This document shows, one piece after another, positions 17,792 through 25,775 of a stretch of DNA of 64,000 nt; the stretch's first letter is position 1; each line of letters opens with the position of its first letter. Origin of the DNA: Roseiflexus castenholzii DSM 13941 (GTDB taxonomy: Bacteria; Chloroflexota; Chloroflexia; Chloroflexales; Roseiflexaceae); assembly GCF_000017805.1 (NCBI RefSeq), contig NC_009767.1:124001-188000 (forward strand), read 5' to 3'. A program made the position numbers and the translations under genes. The notes below the pieces were generated by a model. The model was not told the origin of the DNA. It was given only the letters and a program-made list of their open reading frames with translations, and ran no database searches.

Positions 17792-18405
17792 GCGAGATTG
17801 TGATCGTCAACACGCGCCCTGAGCATATCGACCAACTGGTGCAGCATCAGCGCATCTGCTTTCCAACGCTCGCCGACCACGAACTGATGCGGCGTGAGCA
17901 TTTCGAGTCACAGTTGCGCCTTTTCCCCGAAGGGCAGCATGTGGCGCTCGATGGGGATCGAGTCGTCGGGCAGAGCAGTACATTCCGTATCAGCGGCGCC
18001 ATCGCGCTGGCGCCGCACACCTACCACTGGATCGTCGCCGGGAACTTTTTCACTAACCATGATCCAGAGGGAGAATGGCTCTACGGCGCTGATATGAGCG
18101 TGCATCCCGACTATCGGGGGCGCGGCATTTCACGCATGCTCTACAATGCGCGCAAAGACCTGGTGCGACGCCTGGGGTTGCGCGGTATGGTCGGCGGCGG
18201 CATGATTCCCGGATATGTGCGCTACCGCGACCAGATGAGTCCGTTGGAGTATGCGCAGGCGGTCGCTGCCGGTCTTCTGACCGACCCGACGCTGACGCCG
18301 CAACTGCGCGCAGGCTTCGAACTGCGCGGCATCCTGCCCAATTATATCGAGGCAGGCGAACTGGGCAATGACTCGACACTGATTGTCTGGGAGAACCGGG
18401 GGTGA
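17788..18405 (+). CDS. GNAT-family N-acetyltransferase
   Basis: 205 residues. Start ATGA overlaps the Uma2 stop. The acetyl-CoA binding motif A reads MSVHPDYRGRGISRMLYNA (near 102-120), the R/Q-x-x-G-x-G/A signature. The region before it (LYGADMSV) is the usual beta4 strand. The C-terminal part (about 140-205) holds a helical extension with IPGYVRYRDQMSPLEYAQAV. The acceptor is unknown. Translational coupling to Uma2 and the aminotransferase suggests one operon. Confidence 0.85.
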   Translation: MSEIVIVNTRPEHIDQLVQHQRICFPTLADHELMRREHFESQLRLFPEGQHVALDGDRVVGQSSTFRISGAIALAPHTYHWIVAGNFFTNHDPEGEWLYGADMSVHPDYRGRGISRMLYNARKDLVRRLGLRGMVGGGMIPGYVRYRDQMSPLEYAQAVAAGLLTDPTLTPQLRAGFELRGILPNYIEAGELGNDSTLIVWENRG

Positions 18406-18578
18406 CGCGGGAACGGGTGCGGGCATCGGATATGGGGGAACTTTTTCCCTGGCGCTTCACGGCACAACACGGTACGATGTTTAAGAAATGGCGTAATGGA
18501 GTATTGAGTAAAGCGGTTTGAGGGGAAGAACCCCTTGTGAACAGCAAAACCGTGAAGCGCACTCTCTGGGGGTGTGGC

Positions 18579-18926
18579 ATGAAACAACGATTATGGGGAT
18601 CGATAGCCGGACTACTGAACATTGCACGCCGTCTGACGGGTACATTGTTGCTCATTATCGGCATTCTTGGCCTGTTACTGCCGGTGCTGCCGGGCTGGTC
18701 CTTGATCATTCCCGGCGTGGCGCTGCTTGGGCGGCGTGATCGATTGGTGCGCCTGAGCCATCTTGCGGTGCGGTATGCGCTGCGCTGGATGCGGCGCCGT
18801 CGCCAACGGCATCTGCGGACGCTTGGGTGGCGTCTGACCTCCGAATACGGACGCACCCGGCGCATTGTGCTTCCTGCCATTGTTGCCACAGAACGCGCTG
18901 TCGCCCGCGCGCTGGCGTGGGGGTAG
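18579..18926 (+). CDS. PGPGW-family small membrane protein
   Basis: 115 residues from ATG 18579 (GGGGGTG upstream); a GTG at 18537 with AGGGGAAG is an alternative adding 14 residues. One or two membrane helices surround the motif LPVLPGWSLIIPGVALLGRR, the signature of the PGPGW putative transmembrane family. A strongly basic cytoplasmic tail follows (RWMRRRRQRHLRTLGW). Function unknown. Confidence 0.75.
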   Translation: MKQRLWGSIAGLLNIARRLTGTLLLIIGILGLLLPVLPGWSLIIPGVALLGRRDRLVRLSHLAVRYALRWMRRRRQRHLRTLGWRLTSEYGRTRRIVLPAIVATERAVARALAWG

Positions 18927-18940
18927 CCTGTCGCTCCTCC

Positions 18941-19027
18941 AGGACCCTTGAGCGCGCGGGCGCGCCTCTGTCGCGCCTGTACGCCCGCATTGCTCAGACC
19001 CAGGACCCTTGAGCGCGCGGGCGCGCC
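18941..19027. repeat. 26-bp direct repeat
   Basis: AGGACCCTTGAGCGCGCGGG plus CGCGCC is found identically at 18941-18966 and 19002-19027, 61 bp apart, in the gap before hisS. Nothing else is seen in 18927-19130. Confidence 0.8.
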
Positions 19028-19130
19028 AGCGGCGCGCCCCTACTTCCCTTCGCGCGGTATCCATCGCGCGCACGGCATCCATCACGCCCCCCCACGACCA
19101 AACGTTCCTCGCGCAACTGCGCCATTTGTG

Positions 19131-19159
19131 TGAACGACTGTATCCGGTTGTGGTATCAT
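19131..19159 (+). promoter_or_regulatory. Promoter candidate for hisS
   Basis: TGAACG (19131-19136), 17-bp spacer ending in TGG, TATCAT (19154-19159): a weak -35 box with an extended -10. It is 82 bp before the hisS start. Confidence 0.45.
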
Positions 19160-19240
19160 GATTGTACAATACGTGTGAGGGGCTTTTTGCTCTCGTTTTC
19201 CATAGGCGTTCACCACGCACCACACCACCAACGAGGTTCC

Positions 19241-20605
19241 ATGTCCAGCCGGGTTCAGAACATTCGAGGCATGCGCGATCACCTGCCATCCGCCATGATC
19301 CTGCGGCAGCACATTATTAACACGCTGACTTCCGTTTTTGAGCGTTATGGTTTTGAGCCGTTGCAGACGCCAATTGTCGAATATGCCGAAACGCTCGACG
19401 GCAAAATCGGCGATGATGAGAAGTTGATCTATCGTTTCGAGGATCACGGCGGGCGGAAGGTGGCGTTGCGCTACGATCAGACGGTGCCGCTGGCACGGGT
19501 TGTCGCGCAGTATCAGGGGCAACTCACGTTTCCATGGCGGCGTTATGCCATTGGTCAGAGTTATCGCGGTGAACGTCCTGGTCGTGGCCGCTACCGCGAG
19601 TTGTGGCAGGCTGATATCGATATCGTCGGATCGGCGTCGCCGGTGGCGGACGCCGAGATTCTTGCAGTGTTGACCGATGCGCTGACCGCGCTTGGATTCA
19701 CCGGTTTTACGACCCTCATCAGCCATCGTCAGGTTCTTGGCGGCATCGCGCGCGTTTCTGGTCTTGATGATGCATCCGCCGGCAATGTCTACCGCGCCAT
19801 CGACAAACTCGACAAGATTGGCATTGATGGCGTGCGCAACGAATTGTTGCAGAGCGGCGTGACGCCTGACGCCGCTGAGCGCATTCTGGCGCTGATCGAT
19901 CTGTATGGCAGCGCGGACGATGTGCTGAATGAACTGGCGCAGCGGTTGCACGACGACGAGCGGGCGCAACAGGCAATCGACAATCTGCGCGCGATCATCG
20001 GCTATGCGCGCGCTATGGGCGTGCCTGAGGAGCGGATCGCGATCGCACCGCGCCTGGCGCGCGGGTTGTCGTACTACACCGGCGCCGTCTTCGAATCGAT
20101 CATCCAGGAGCCGCCGATGGGGTCGCTGCTCGGCGGCGGGCGCTACGATGAGTTGATCGGCATGTTCGCCGGGCGCTCGATCCCTACGGTCGGGCTGGCG
20201 TTTGGCATCGAACGGTTGCACGATGTGATGGAAGCATTGGGAATGGGACCGGAGTCACGGACTATTGCGGTGGCGCTGGTGACGCTCTTCAACCCTGAGA
20301 TGGCGATGGAGAGTCTGGGTTTGGCGCAGGAGTTGCGCCGGGCAGGGTTGATGATCGAGACGACGCTCGACCCCTCCGAAAAACTTGGGCGGCAACTCCA
20401 GTATGCGGACCGACGCGGCATTCCGTATGCGCTGGTGCTTGGTCCCGATGAACTGGCGCGCGGAGAAGTCGTTGTGAAACATCTGCGCAGTGGTGAGCAA
20501 CGGAGTGTGGCGCGCAGCGCCGTTGCCGGCATGCTGCACGCGGCTGCGGAAGCGCAGCGCACCCCGCGAATAGCGAATGAGCAGGGAGGCATCCATGAGC
20601 GATAG
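19241..20605 (+). CDS. hisS: Histidyl-tRNA synthetase
   Basis: 454 residues, class II synthetase. Start MSSRVQNIRGMRDHLP matches the family N-terminus; ACGAGG lies upstream. Motif 2 region LRYDQTVPLARVVA and RYRELWQADIDIVG, histidine-binding RGLSYYTGAVFE (HisA motif), then GGGRYDELIGMF and motif 3 GLAFGIERL. The C-terminal anticodon-binding domain occupies about 330-425. It could alternatively act as HisZ, but the anticodon-binding domain and complete motifs favour the synthetase. It charges tRNA-His. The last codons overlap the start of the cyclodeaminase gene by 11 bp. Confidence 0.93.
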   Translation: MSSRVQNIRGMRDHLPSAMILRQHIINTLTSVFERYGFEPLQTPIVEYAETLDGKIGDDEKLIYRFEDHGGRKVALRYDQTVPLARVVAQYQGQLTFPWRRYAIGQSYRGERPGRGRYRELWQADIDIVGSASPVADAEILAVLTDALTALGFTGFTTLISHRQVLGGIARVSGLDDASAGNVYRAIDKLDKIGIDGVRNELLQSGVTPDAAERILALIDLYGSADDVLNELAQRLHDDERAQQAIDNLRAIIGYARAMGVPEERIAIAPRLARGLSYYTGAVFESIIQEPPMGSLLGGGRYDELIGMFAGRSIPTVGLAFGIERLHDVMEALGMGPESRTIAVALVTLFNPEMAMESLGLAQELRRAGLMIETTLDPSEKLGRQLQYADRRGIPYALVLGPDELARGEVVVKHLRSGEQRSVARSAVAGMLHAAAEAQRTPRIANEQGGIHER

Positions 20606-21233
20606 ACTTCTTGAGACGACGGTCGGTCAGTTCCTTGATCGCCTCGCCAGTAGCGCGCCGACGCCGGGCGGCGGGAGTGTGGCGGCGCTCACCGGTGCGA
20701 TGGCGGCTGGTCTGATTACGATGGTGTGCGACCTGACAATCGGCAAGAAGCAGTACGCCGAGTTCGAGGCGGAAGCGAAAGCCATTCGCGAGCGCGCGGA
20801 AGCGTACCGCGCCGAACTCCAGCAGTTGGCGCAGGCGGATATTGATGTGTTCAATCAGTTGTCGGCGGTCTACAAATTGCCGCGCACCACCGAAGCGGAT
20901 GCGGCAAGCCGTAGGGCTGCGATTCAGACCGTCATGCGGCAGGCGACCGAGATTCCACTCCGTACTGCGCGCGCCGCTGCCGCATTGCTGCCGCTCTGTG
21001 CGCCGCTTGCGCGCTATGGAAACCGCACCGCAGTCACCGACGTCGCTGCGGCTGCGCTCCTGATTCGCGCAGCGGTTCCGGCGGCATTGATCAATGTCGA
21101 AAGCAATCTGGCGGTGATCGAAGATCAGATCTTTGCGCGAGAGGCGCGCGCTCAGGCGGAAGATCTGCTGATGGGCCTCGATGGCGAGGTGGAGGGGGTA
21201 CTGACGTTGACGCGAACTCGTCTCAAAGGGTAA
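20595..21233 (+). CDS. fchA: Formiminotransferase-cyclodeaminase-like / methenyl-THF cyclohydrolase (FchA type)
   Basis: 212 residues, all-helical. ATG 20595 follows GGGAGG. The N-terminus FLDRLASSAPTPGGGSVAAL is the family signature and folate-contacting loop, and GMAAGLITMVCDLTIG-type helices follow. FTCD cyclodeaminase-domain proteins of about 210 residues without the formiminotransferase half act as methenyltetrahydrofolate cyclohydrolases or formimino-THF cyclodeaminases. Gene overlap with hisS suggests cotranscription; a pathway link to histidine or one-carbon metabolism is inference. Confidence 0.85.
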   Translation: MSDRLLETTVGQFLDRLASSAPTPGGGSVAALTGAMAAGLITMVCDLTIGKKQYAEFEAEAKAIRERAEAYRAELQQLAQADIDVFNQLSAVYKLPRTTEADAASRRAAIQTVMRQATEIPLRTARAAAALLPLCAPLARYGNRTAVTDVAAAALLIRAAVPAALINVESNLAVIEDQIFAREARAQAEDLLMGLDGEVEGVLTLTRTRLKG

Positions 21234-21305
21234 GACGGCATTTCAGCGGTTCTCTCCGGTCTGTGAGCCGGTTGCAGCAAGGAACAACACCCAAGGAGGG
21301 GGAGC

Positions 21306-22256
21306 ATGCACGACCTGATTATTGTCGGCGGCGGCGCCGCCGGCCTGGCGGCAGCGGCCTACGCCCTCGACAAGCAACTCGATGTGATGGTCGTTTACGA
21401 GAACCTGGGCGGGAAGATCAATCAGAAGTTCACGATGCACGCCGATACCGACTTTCTGGTAGGGCATATTCTCGTGCATCTCGACGCGCCTGAAACGACG
21501 TCGGAGGAGGTGACGCGCCTGGGTGCAGAAACGGTGCAGGAATTTGAACGACAGGTGACGACGCAACGCGGGCGCGCGCTGTTCGACCGGGTGCGCCGGG
21601 TGACGAAAGAAGGCGATGTGTTCAAGGTCGAGACGGAACGATCCGGGACGTTGCAGGCGGCGGCGGTGATTATTGCGTCTGGCGCTGTGCCAAAGCAGAT
21701 CGACGCGCCAGGACGGGAGTTCATCAACCACGGCATCGGATATACGCCGGTGACATTTGCGCGCGCCCTCGCCGGAAAGACGGCGGTCGTCATTGGATGC
21801 ACGCAGCGCGCGCTGCGCGGCGCCGCCGAACTTGCCCCCACCGCCGCACAGGTGTATCTGGTCGCGCCGAAGTTCCCGCACGATGACCCGGTCTTTGCCG
21901 TACTTCGGAAGCGCCCGAATGTTGAAGTCCTCGAAGGGTACACAGTGACCGAAGTGACCGGAACAACCACTGTGGATACGGTTGTTGTCGAGCAGGACGG
22001 CAAGGTTCGTCGGATTCCGGTCGATGCTGCGTTCGCCGACGTCGGGCTGACGCCAAACTCGGCGATGGTCAAAGATGTGGTCGAAACCGACGCCGATGGG
22101 TTCATTATTGTGGACAAGCGGAATGCCACGTCGCTGCCGGGGCTGTTCGCGGCTGGCGATGTGACGACGGTCTATGGCGAGCACACGCTGATCGCCATTG
22201 GCGAAGGGGCGCGCGCGGCGCTCGCCGCGCACGACTACCTGCTGGCGCGGGGATGA
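21306..22256 (+). CDS. FAD-dependent NAD(P)-disulfide-oxidoreductase-fold protein (thioredoxin reductase-like, no CxxC)
   Basis: 316 residues; ATG preceded by AAGGAGGGGG. The N-terminal FAD site IIVGGGAAGLAAAAYA and the C-terminal FAD segment GLFAAGDVTTVYGEH are complete. The central NAD(P) domain begins at KTAVVIGCTQRAL, where the usual GxGxxA/G motif is degenerate. The redox CxxC of thioredoxin reductases is missing, so it is not a classical TrxR. It may be a ferredoxin/flavodoxin-NADP reductase type or an orphan oxidoreductase. It follows the cyclodeaminase by 72 bp. Confidence 0.85.
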   Translation: MHDLIIVGGGAAGLAAAAYALDKQLDVMVVYENLGGKINQKFTMHADTDFLVGHILVHLDAPETTSEEVTRLGAETVQEFERQVTTQRGRALFDRVRRVTKEGDVFKVETERSGTLQAAAVIIASGAVPKQIDAPGREFINHGIGYTPVTFARALAGKTAVVIGCTQRALRGAAELAPTAAQVYLVAPKFPHDDPVFAVLRKRPNVEVLEGYTVTEVTGTTTVDTVVVEQDGKVRRIPVDAAFADVGLTPNSAMVKDVVETDADGFIIVDKRNATSLPGLFAAGDVTTVYGEHTLIAIGEGARAALAAHDYLLARG

Positions 22257-22422
22257 CCCTTTGACGGGGAGCGGTTGCAGGTTGAACGTGGGAAGGCGAG
22301 TCAAGGCATAAGGCGTGGAGCAAGAGGCGAGAGGTGGGAAGCCTGACTCCTACTTCCTACCCTACGCCGGCGCATAGCCAAACGCACTGTGTTGGGGCGC
22401 CCACAAGGGGCGCCTTTCCATT

Positions 22423-22708
22423 TTCTCCCAAGACCCGTGAGGTTGAACGACCGTGACCGTCACCCTTGCCCGTTCCCGCCTGCCCATCGTCCGATGGTGA
22501 CGGTCGCATCCCGCCCACGCCGGTAACTCTGAACAACGCCGGGGGCGCGGGCAGCGCCCGGTTTTCCTGCCTCGCCCAGGTGACCGTCACCTGGGGACTT
22601 CGACCCTTGAGGTCTTCGCCGTTGATTGCTGGCTGCCGGAGCACGCTCGCGCGGAATGATCCGCGCTCCTGGCGGGTACATTTCCCGACCTCAAGGATCT
22701 TGGGAGAA
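22423..22708. repeat. Structured intergenic element with inverted ends and an internal 21-bp palindrome
   Basis: TTCTCCCAAGA (22423-22433) and TCTTGGGAGAA (22698-22708) are perfect inverted ends. Inside, CCCAGGTGACCGTCACCTGGG (22575-22595) is a perfect palindrome with one central base, and TTGAGGTC/GACCTCAA form a further stem. No ORF of note. It occupies most of the gap 22257-22792 between convergent genes, and might be a MITE-like element or terminator cluster. Confidence 0.55.
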
Positions 22709-22792
22709 ATCGGGCGGGCACCCTCGGGGGGCACCTCTACGATGGTGGTGACAGGCGCCGCAGGTGGGGTGGGCGCCCTCGGGAGGGCGACC

Positions 22793-25102
22793 CTACTGCC
22801 CTGCAGGCAGCGCATCGACCTCGCACACCCCTGCCATGCACGCCAATTCCTGCGCGGCGGTGGTCAGGTCTTCCTCCTCGTAGCGCCAGATTTTACTGAA
22901 ATCGATCTCCGGGAACTCCGCTGCCATGCGTTCGTACTCCTCTTTGGTGATTTCCACATACGGCATCTGCGCATACTGCGCGTCGAACGATGGCAGGAAC
23001 GTCAGCCCGCCGATCACGTCGCGGTGATCCCAGACCCACTTCATCAGGTCTATCACTTCGTCCGGCTTGTAGGTAACGGTACACGACGGATTGTGCTCCG
23101 TCCAGTACAGTTTGTTCTGCAACCAGTACTCGCACTGCTCGATGGCGGAGCGTTGATTGCGCGTCACGGCGCCTTCCGGCGATTTGACCGGGAAGTGAAC
23201 AACCCACGTTGTGGCATTCTCGCGCGTCTGACCATTCTCCGGGTCCATCGGCGCGCCGGCGTCGCGCAGCACCTTGAACAGCGGCGAATGCACCGACACG
23301 CGCACATTGCGAATATAGTACGGCGCCCAGCGCGCGTGCAACCCGGATGCGCAGTCGAGCAACTGCGATGAATTGCCGCTCGGCTTCACGCATGTAATCG
23401 CCGCCGATGAATTGATCCCCAGGCTCGTGGCGGTCTGCCGGTTGACCTCGATGGCGATCTCCTTCAGGCGCCGCTTGACCTGCGCATCCTGCGCGACCGG
23501 GCTGTCCATCTGCCCGGTAATATCGACACCGAGCAGGCGTTCTTCCTCGCAGTTTTGCCGCCACATCGGGCGCAGACCGGGGAAGTGCGTCGCCAGCGAC
23601 TGGATGGTGCCGATGATCGTCGCCACTTCGACCTTGTCGCGCAGCGTATCGAAGGTGTCATCGACGCGCGCAACGGCGGCGCTCAAATTGCAGAACTGCC
23701 ACGGACGCAGCACGATCTCGCCGCACGGGTTCGTGCCGAACTCCGCCTCTTTTCGCCGCGCCGGTTTCATCAGGTTCGATGCCTCACGATTGAAGATGCC
23801 CGGTTCGCCGCGCTGCGACTCGACCATCTCCATGAAATGGCGAATAAACTCGAGTTGCGTCAGCCCGCCGCGGGGCCAGACCGCCGAGTTGTTGGCGTTC
23901 CAGCGCTGGCTATTCTCGCGCTCGAAATCGCCCGACTTCGCCAACCGCATCTCATCATCGTCGTAGTCGAACAACGAAATCATCGCAGTGCGCCGCACGC
24001 CGCCGCTCACTGCCGCATTGCCGACCGCGCACATAATGTCGTGCGCATCGATTGGACGCAGGAAACTCCCCTGCCGCGCAAAAATGCGGTTGCGCACAAA
24101 GTCGAGCATGGCGCGGAACGGTTCGGGACCGGACGCCCTGCCGCCTTTGGTGCGCAGCGGCGCTCCCGCAGGGCGCAGGTGCGACAGATCGAAATGCACA
24201 TCGCCGCCTTCAAACCAGGTTTCCAGACCATAGCGCAGCGCATCCGCCCATCCCTCCGCCGAGTCCTCGACTACGAACGTCGTTGGCGGTTTCCCGGTCT
24301 GACGTTTGATGCGCGGGAAGTTTTCGACATACCGGCTTTCGACCGAAAAGCCGACGCCGCAGCCAGCCATGGAAATAATCAGCGCTTCGACGAACGAGTC
24401 GATACTCTCGACTGGCTGGTAGCTGCAATTGTAAATGGCGACCGCATTGCGCCGCGCCGCAGGACCGGCCATCGCCAGCAGGCGCATCGACGGCATGGCG
24501 CGCATTTCGAGAATGCTGCGCCGGATGCGCTCATACGTCTCACGCGGCAGGCGGTCGCCCGCGAGTTCGTGCAGGTAATCGACGGCGCGATCAACGGTTT
24601 CGATCCAGGTTTCGCGTCGCCCCAGGTCGTAGTTGAAGCGTGAATACTTGTCGAAGAACTGAAACTGCTGCAAGGGGGTCGGGAAGTAGACGCGCGCCTC
24701 ATCGAATGCGCGCCGCACATGGTCGGGGATCGGGCGGCGCTCCCGCTCGCGCGCGCGTTCGGCGCGGTACAGGATGTAGCGCTTGGCAGCCTCGAATTCG
24801 CCAGCCGCCTGCAACACCATCTCGACAATGTCCTGCACCCCCTCGACGGTTGGCGGTTTGCCCTGCGACTTGGCGGCGACAATGTTGACGACACGCTGTG
24901 CCAGTTCGGGGATGGGCGTGTCGGGTGTGCGCCCAAAACTGGCGAAACAGCGCGCCATCGCGTTTTCGATCCGCGTCACATCGAACGGAACCACCCGCCC
25001 ATCGCGCTTGATAATCGTGGTTGGAACGATGACGTCCGGGTGACGCACATCGATCGAACCTGTGTCGTGCGTTCCGTTTCGTGCCGTGTGTGATTGCGTC
25101 AT
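22793..25102 (-). CDS. nrdJ: Adenosylcobalamin-dependent ribonucleotide reductase, class II, with ATP cone
   Basis: 769 residues from ATG 25102, preceded by AGGAGG. An ATP-cone allosteric domain (about 25-115: IIKRDGRVVPFDVTRIENAM) is followed by the catalytic ten-strand barrel. Landmarks are NCSYQPVESIDSFVEA, MAGCGVGFSVE, and GTNPCGEIVLRPWQFCNLS with the thiyl-radical Cys. The C-terminal CMAGVC pair delivers electrons to the active site. Class II enzymes use B12 and need no oxygen or second subunit. It reduces ribonucleotides to deoxyribonucleotides. A NrdR-like box overlaps an upstream promoter (25250-25285). Confidence 0.93.
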   Translation of the reverse strand: MTQSHTARNGTHDTGSIDVRHPDVIVPTTIIKRDGRVVPFDVTRIENAMARCFASFGRTPDTPIPELAQRVVNIVAAKSQGKPPTVEGVQDIVEMVLQAAGEFEAAKRYILYRAERARERERRPIPDHVRRAFDEARVYFPTPLQQFQFFDKYSRFNYDLGRRETWIETVDRAVDYLHELAGDRLPRETYERIRRSILEMRAMPSMRLLAMAGPAARRNAVAIYNCSYQPVESIDSFVEALIISMAGCGVGFSVESRYVENFPRIKRQTGKPPTTFVVEDSAEGWADALRYGLETWFEGGDVHFDLSHLRPAGAPLRTKGGRASGPEPFRAMLDFVRNRIFARQGSFLRPIDAHDIMCAVGNAAVSGGVRRTAMISLFDYDDDEMRLAKSGDFERENSQRWNANNSAVWPRGGLTQLEFIRHFMEMVESQRGEPGIFNREASNLMKPARRKEAEFGTNPCGEIVLRPWQFCNLSAAVARVDDTFDTLRDKVEVATIIGTIQSLATHFPGLRPMWRQNCEEERLLGVDITGQMDSPVAQDAQVKRRLKEIAIEVNRQTATSLGINSSAAITCVKPSGNSSQLLDCASGLHARWAPYYIRNVRVSVHSPLFKVLRDAGAPMDPENGQTRENATTWVVHFPVKSPEGAVTRNQRSAIEQCEYWLQNKLYWTEHNPSCTVTYKPDEVIDLMKWVWDHRDVIGGLTFLPSFDAQYAQMPYVEITKEEYERMAAEFPEIDFSKIWRYEEEDLTTAAQELACMAGVCEVDALPAGQ

Positions 25103-25182
25103 GAATCCACGTCCTCCTGAAACAAGACAAGAGATACCACGCGGTGCGCTGATCGGTTGCCAGATTCGTTGCACCGCCTATC

Positions 25183-25211
25183 ACTATGTAAAGCAATTCA
25201 GTTATGGTCAA
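25183..25211 (-). promoter_or_regulatory. Promoter candidate proximal to nrdJ
   Basis: On the minus strand TTGACC (25211-25206), 17-bp spacer, CATAGT (25188-25183). The predicted transcript would have an about 75-nt leader. Confidence 0.45.
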
Positions 25212-25245
25212 GCCGGGCAGAACACGCTCACGCCGGTGACAGGAA

Positions 25246-25285
25246 CTACGTAGTAGCGTTGATGCCAGCGGTTGTCAACATATTG
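25246..25285 (-). promoter_or_regulatory. NrdR-like operator overlapping a distal promoter of the reductase gene
   Basis: CAACATATTG (25276-25285) matches the NrdR-box core CwAtATaTwG at 9 of 10 positions. It overlaps the minus-strand -35 box TTGACA (25278-25273). A -10-like TACTAC (25255-25250) lies 17 bp downstream and overlaps the palindrome CTACGTAG (25246-25253), itself only a partial NrdR-box match. The 25290-25470 stretch upstream is AT-richer and shows no gene. Confidence 0.45.
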
Positions 25286-25503
25286 TATAGAAGAGGACAA
25301 AACGCTTCCTAAATATGGCGCTGCAAGGATAGCACACCTCTGAGGATGTGTCAAGATTATCATAAGGGGAAAAGAAAAACTTTACAACTGATAGTAAAGC
25401 TGGCGACCGATGAAGATTAAGAACTAAATCCGGTATAGCCCGCCAGGCGTCCACATGCGCGGTTCGGCACGTTCACCGCGCGTGGGCGCTCCGTCCCCAT
25501 CCA

Positions 25504-25559
25504 CGCAGGCGAACGGTCGACCGCACGTCCTTCAGGGTCGATTTCAATCGCCGGCAGCC
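25504..25559. repeat. Dispersed 56-bp repeat, copy 2
   Basis: Second copy of the block at 3633-3688, sharing the 20-bp core TCAGGGTCGATTTCAATCGC. A run of eleven or so G residues lies a little downstream (about 25620). No coding content recognised in 25300-25775. Confidence 0.6.
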
Positions 25560-25775
25560 TGCCCCCTTCGCCGGTAACGGTTCACGGGGGAGAAACGATG
25601 ACACCAATCGCCCAAGACGGGGGGGGGGAGAGGGCAACCCCCGCAAAGGAGCAGCGGCGGCGGAATGGTCCTCCGCAAGCGCCAACACACGGCGCCCCAC
25701 CGCCCCGAAGCGCCGCACAGCACCCCTGCGCTCCCGGGAGGAGCGTGAACCGTTGCTTTCCGCCACAAAAGTACG

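Noticed and set aside
19241..20605. HisZ (ATP phosphoribosyltransferase regulatory subunit) instead of HisS
   Set aside because: The anticodon-binding C-terminal domain and full class II motifs are present.
25103..25400. Cobalamin riboswitch before the B12-dependent reductase
   Set aside because: No B12-box-like segment or long leader fold could be recognised.
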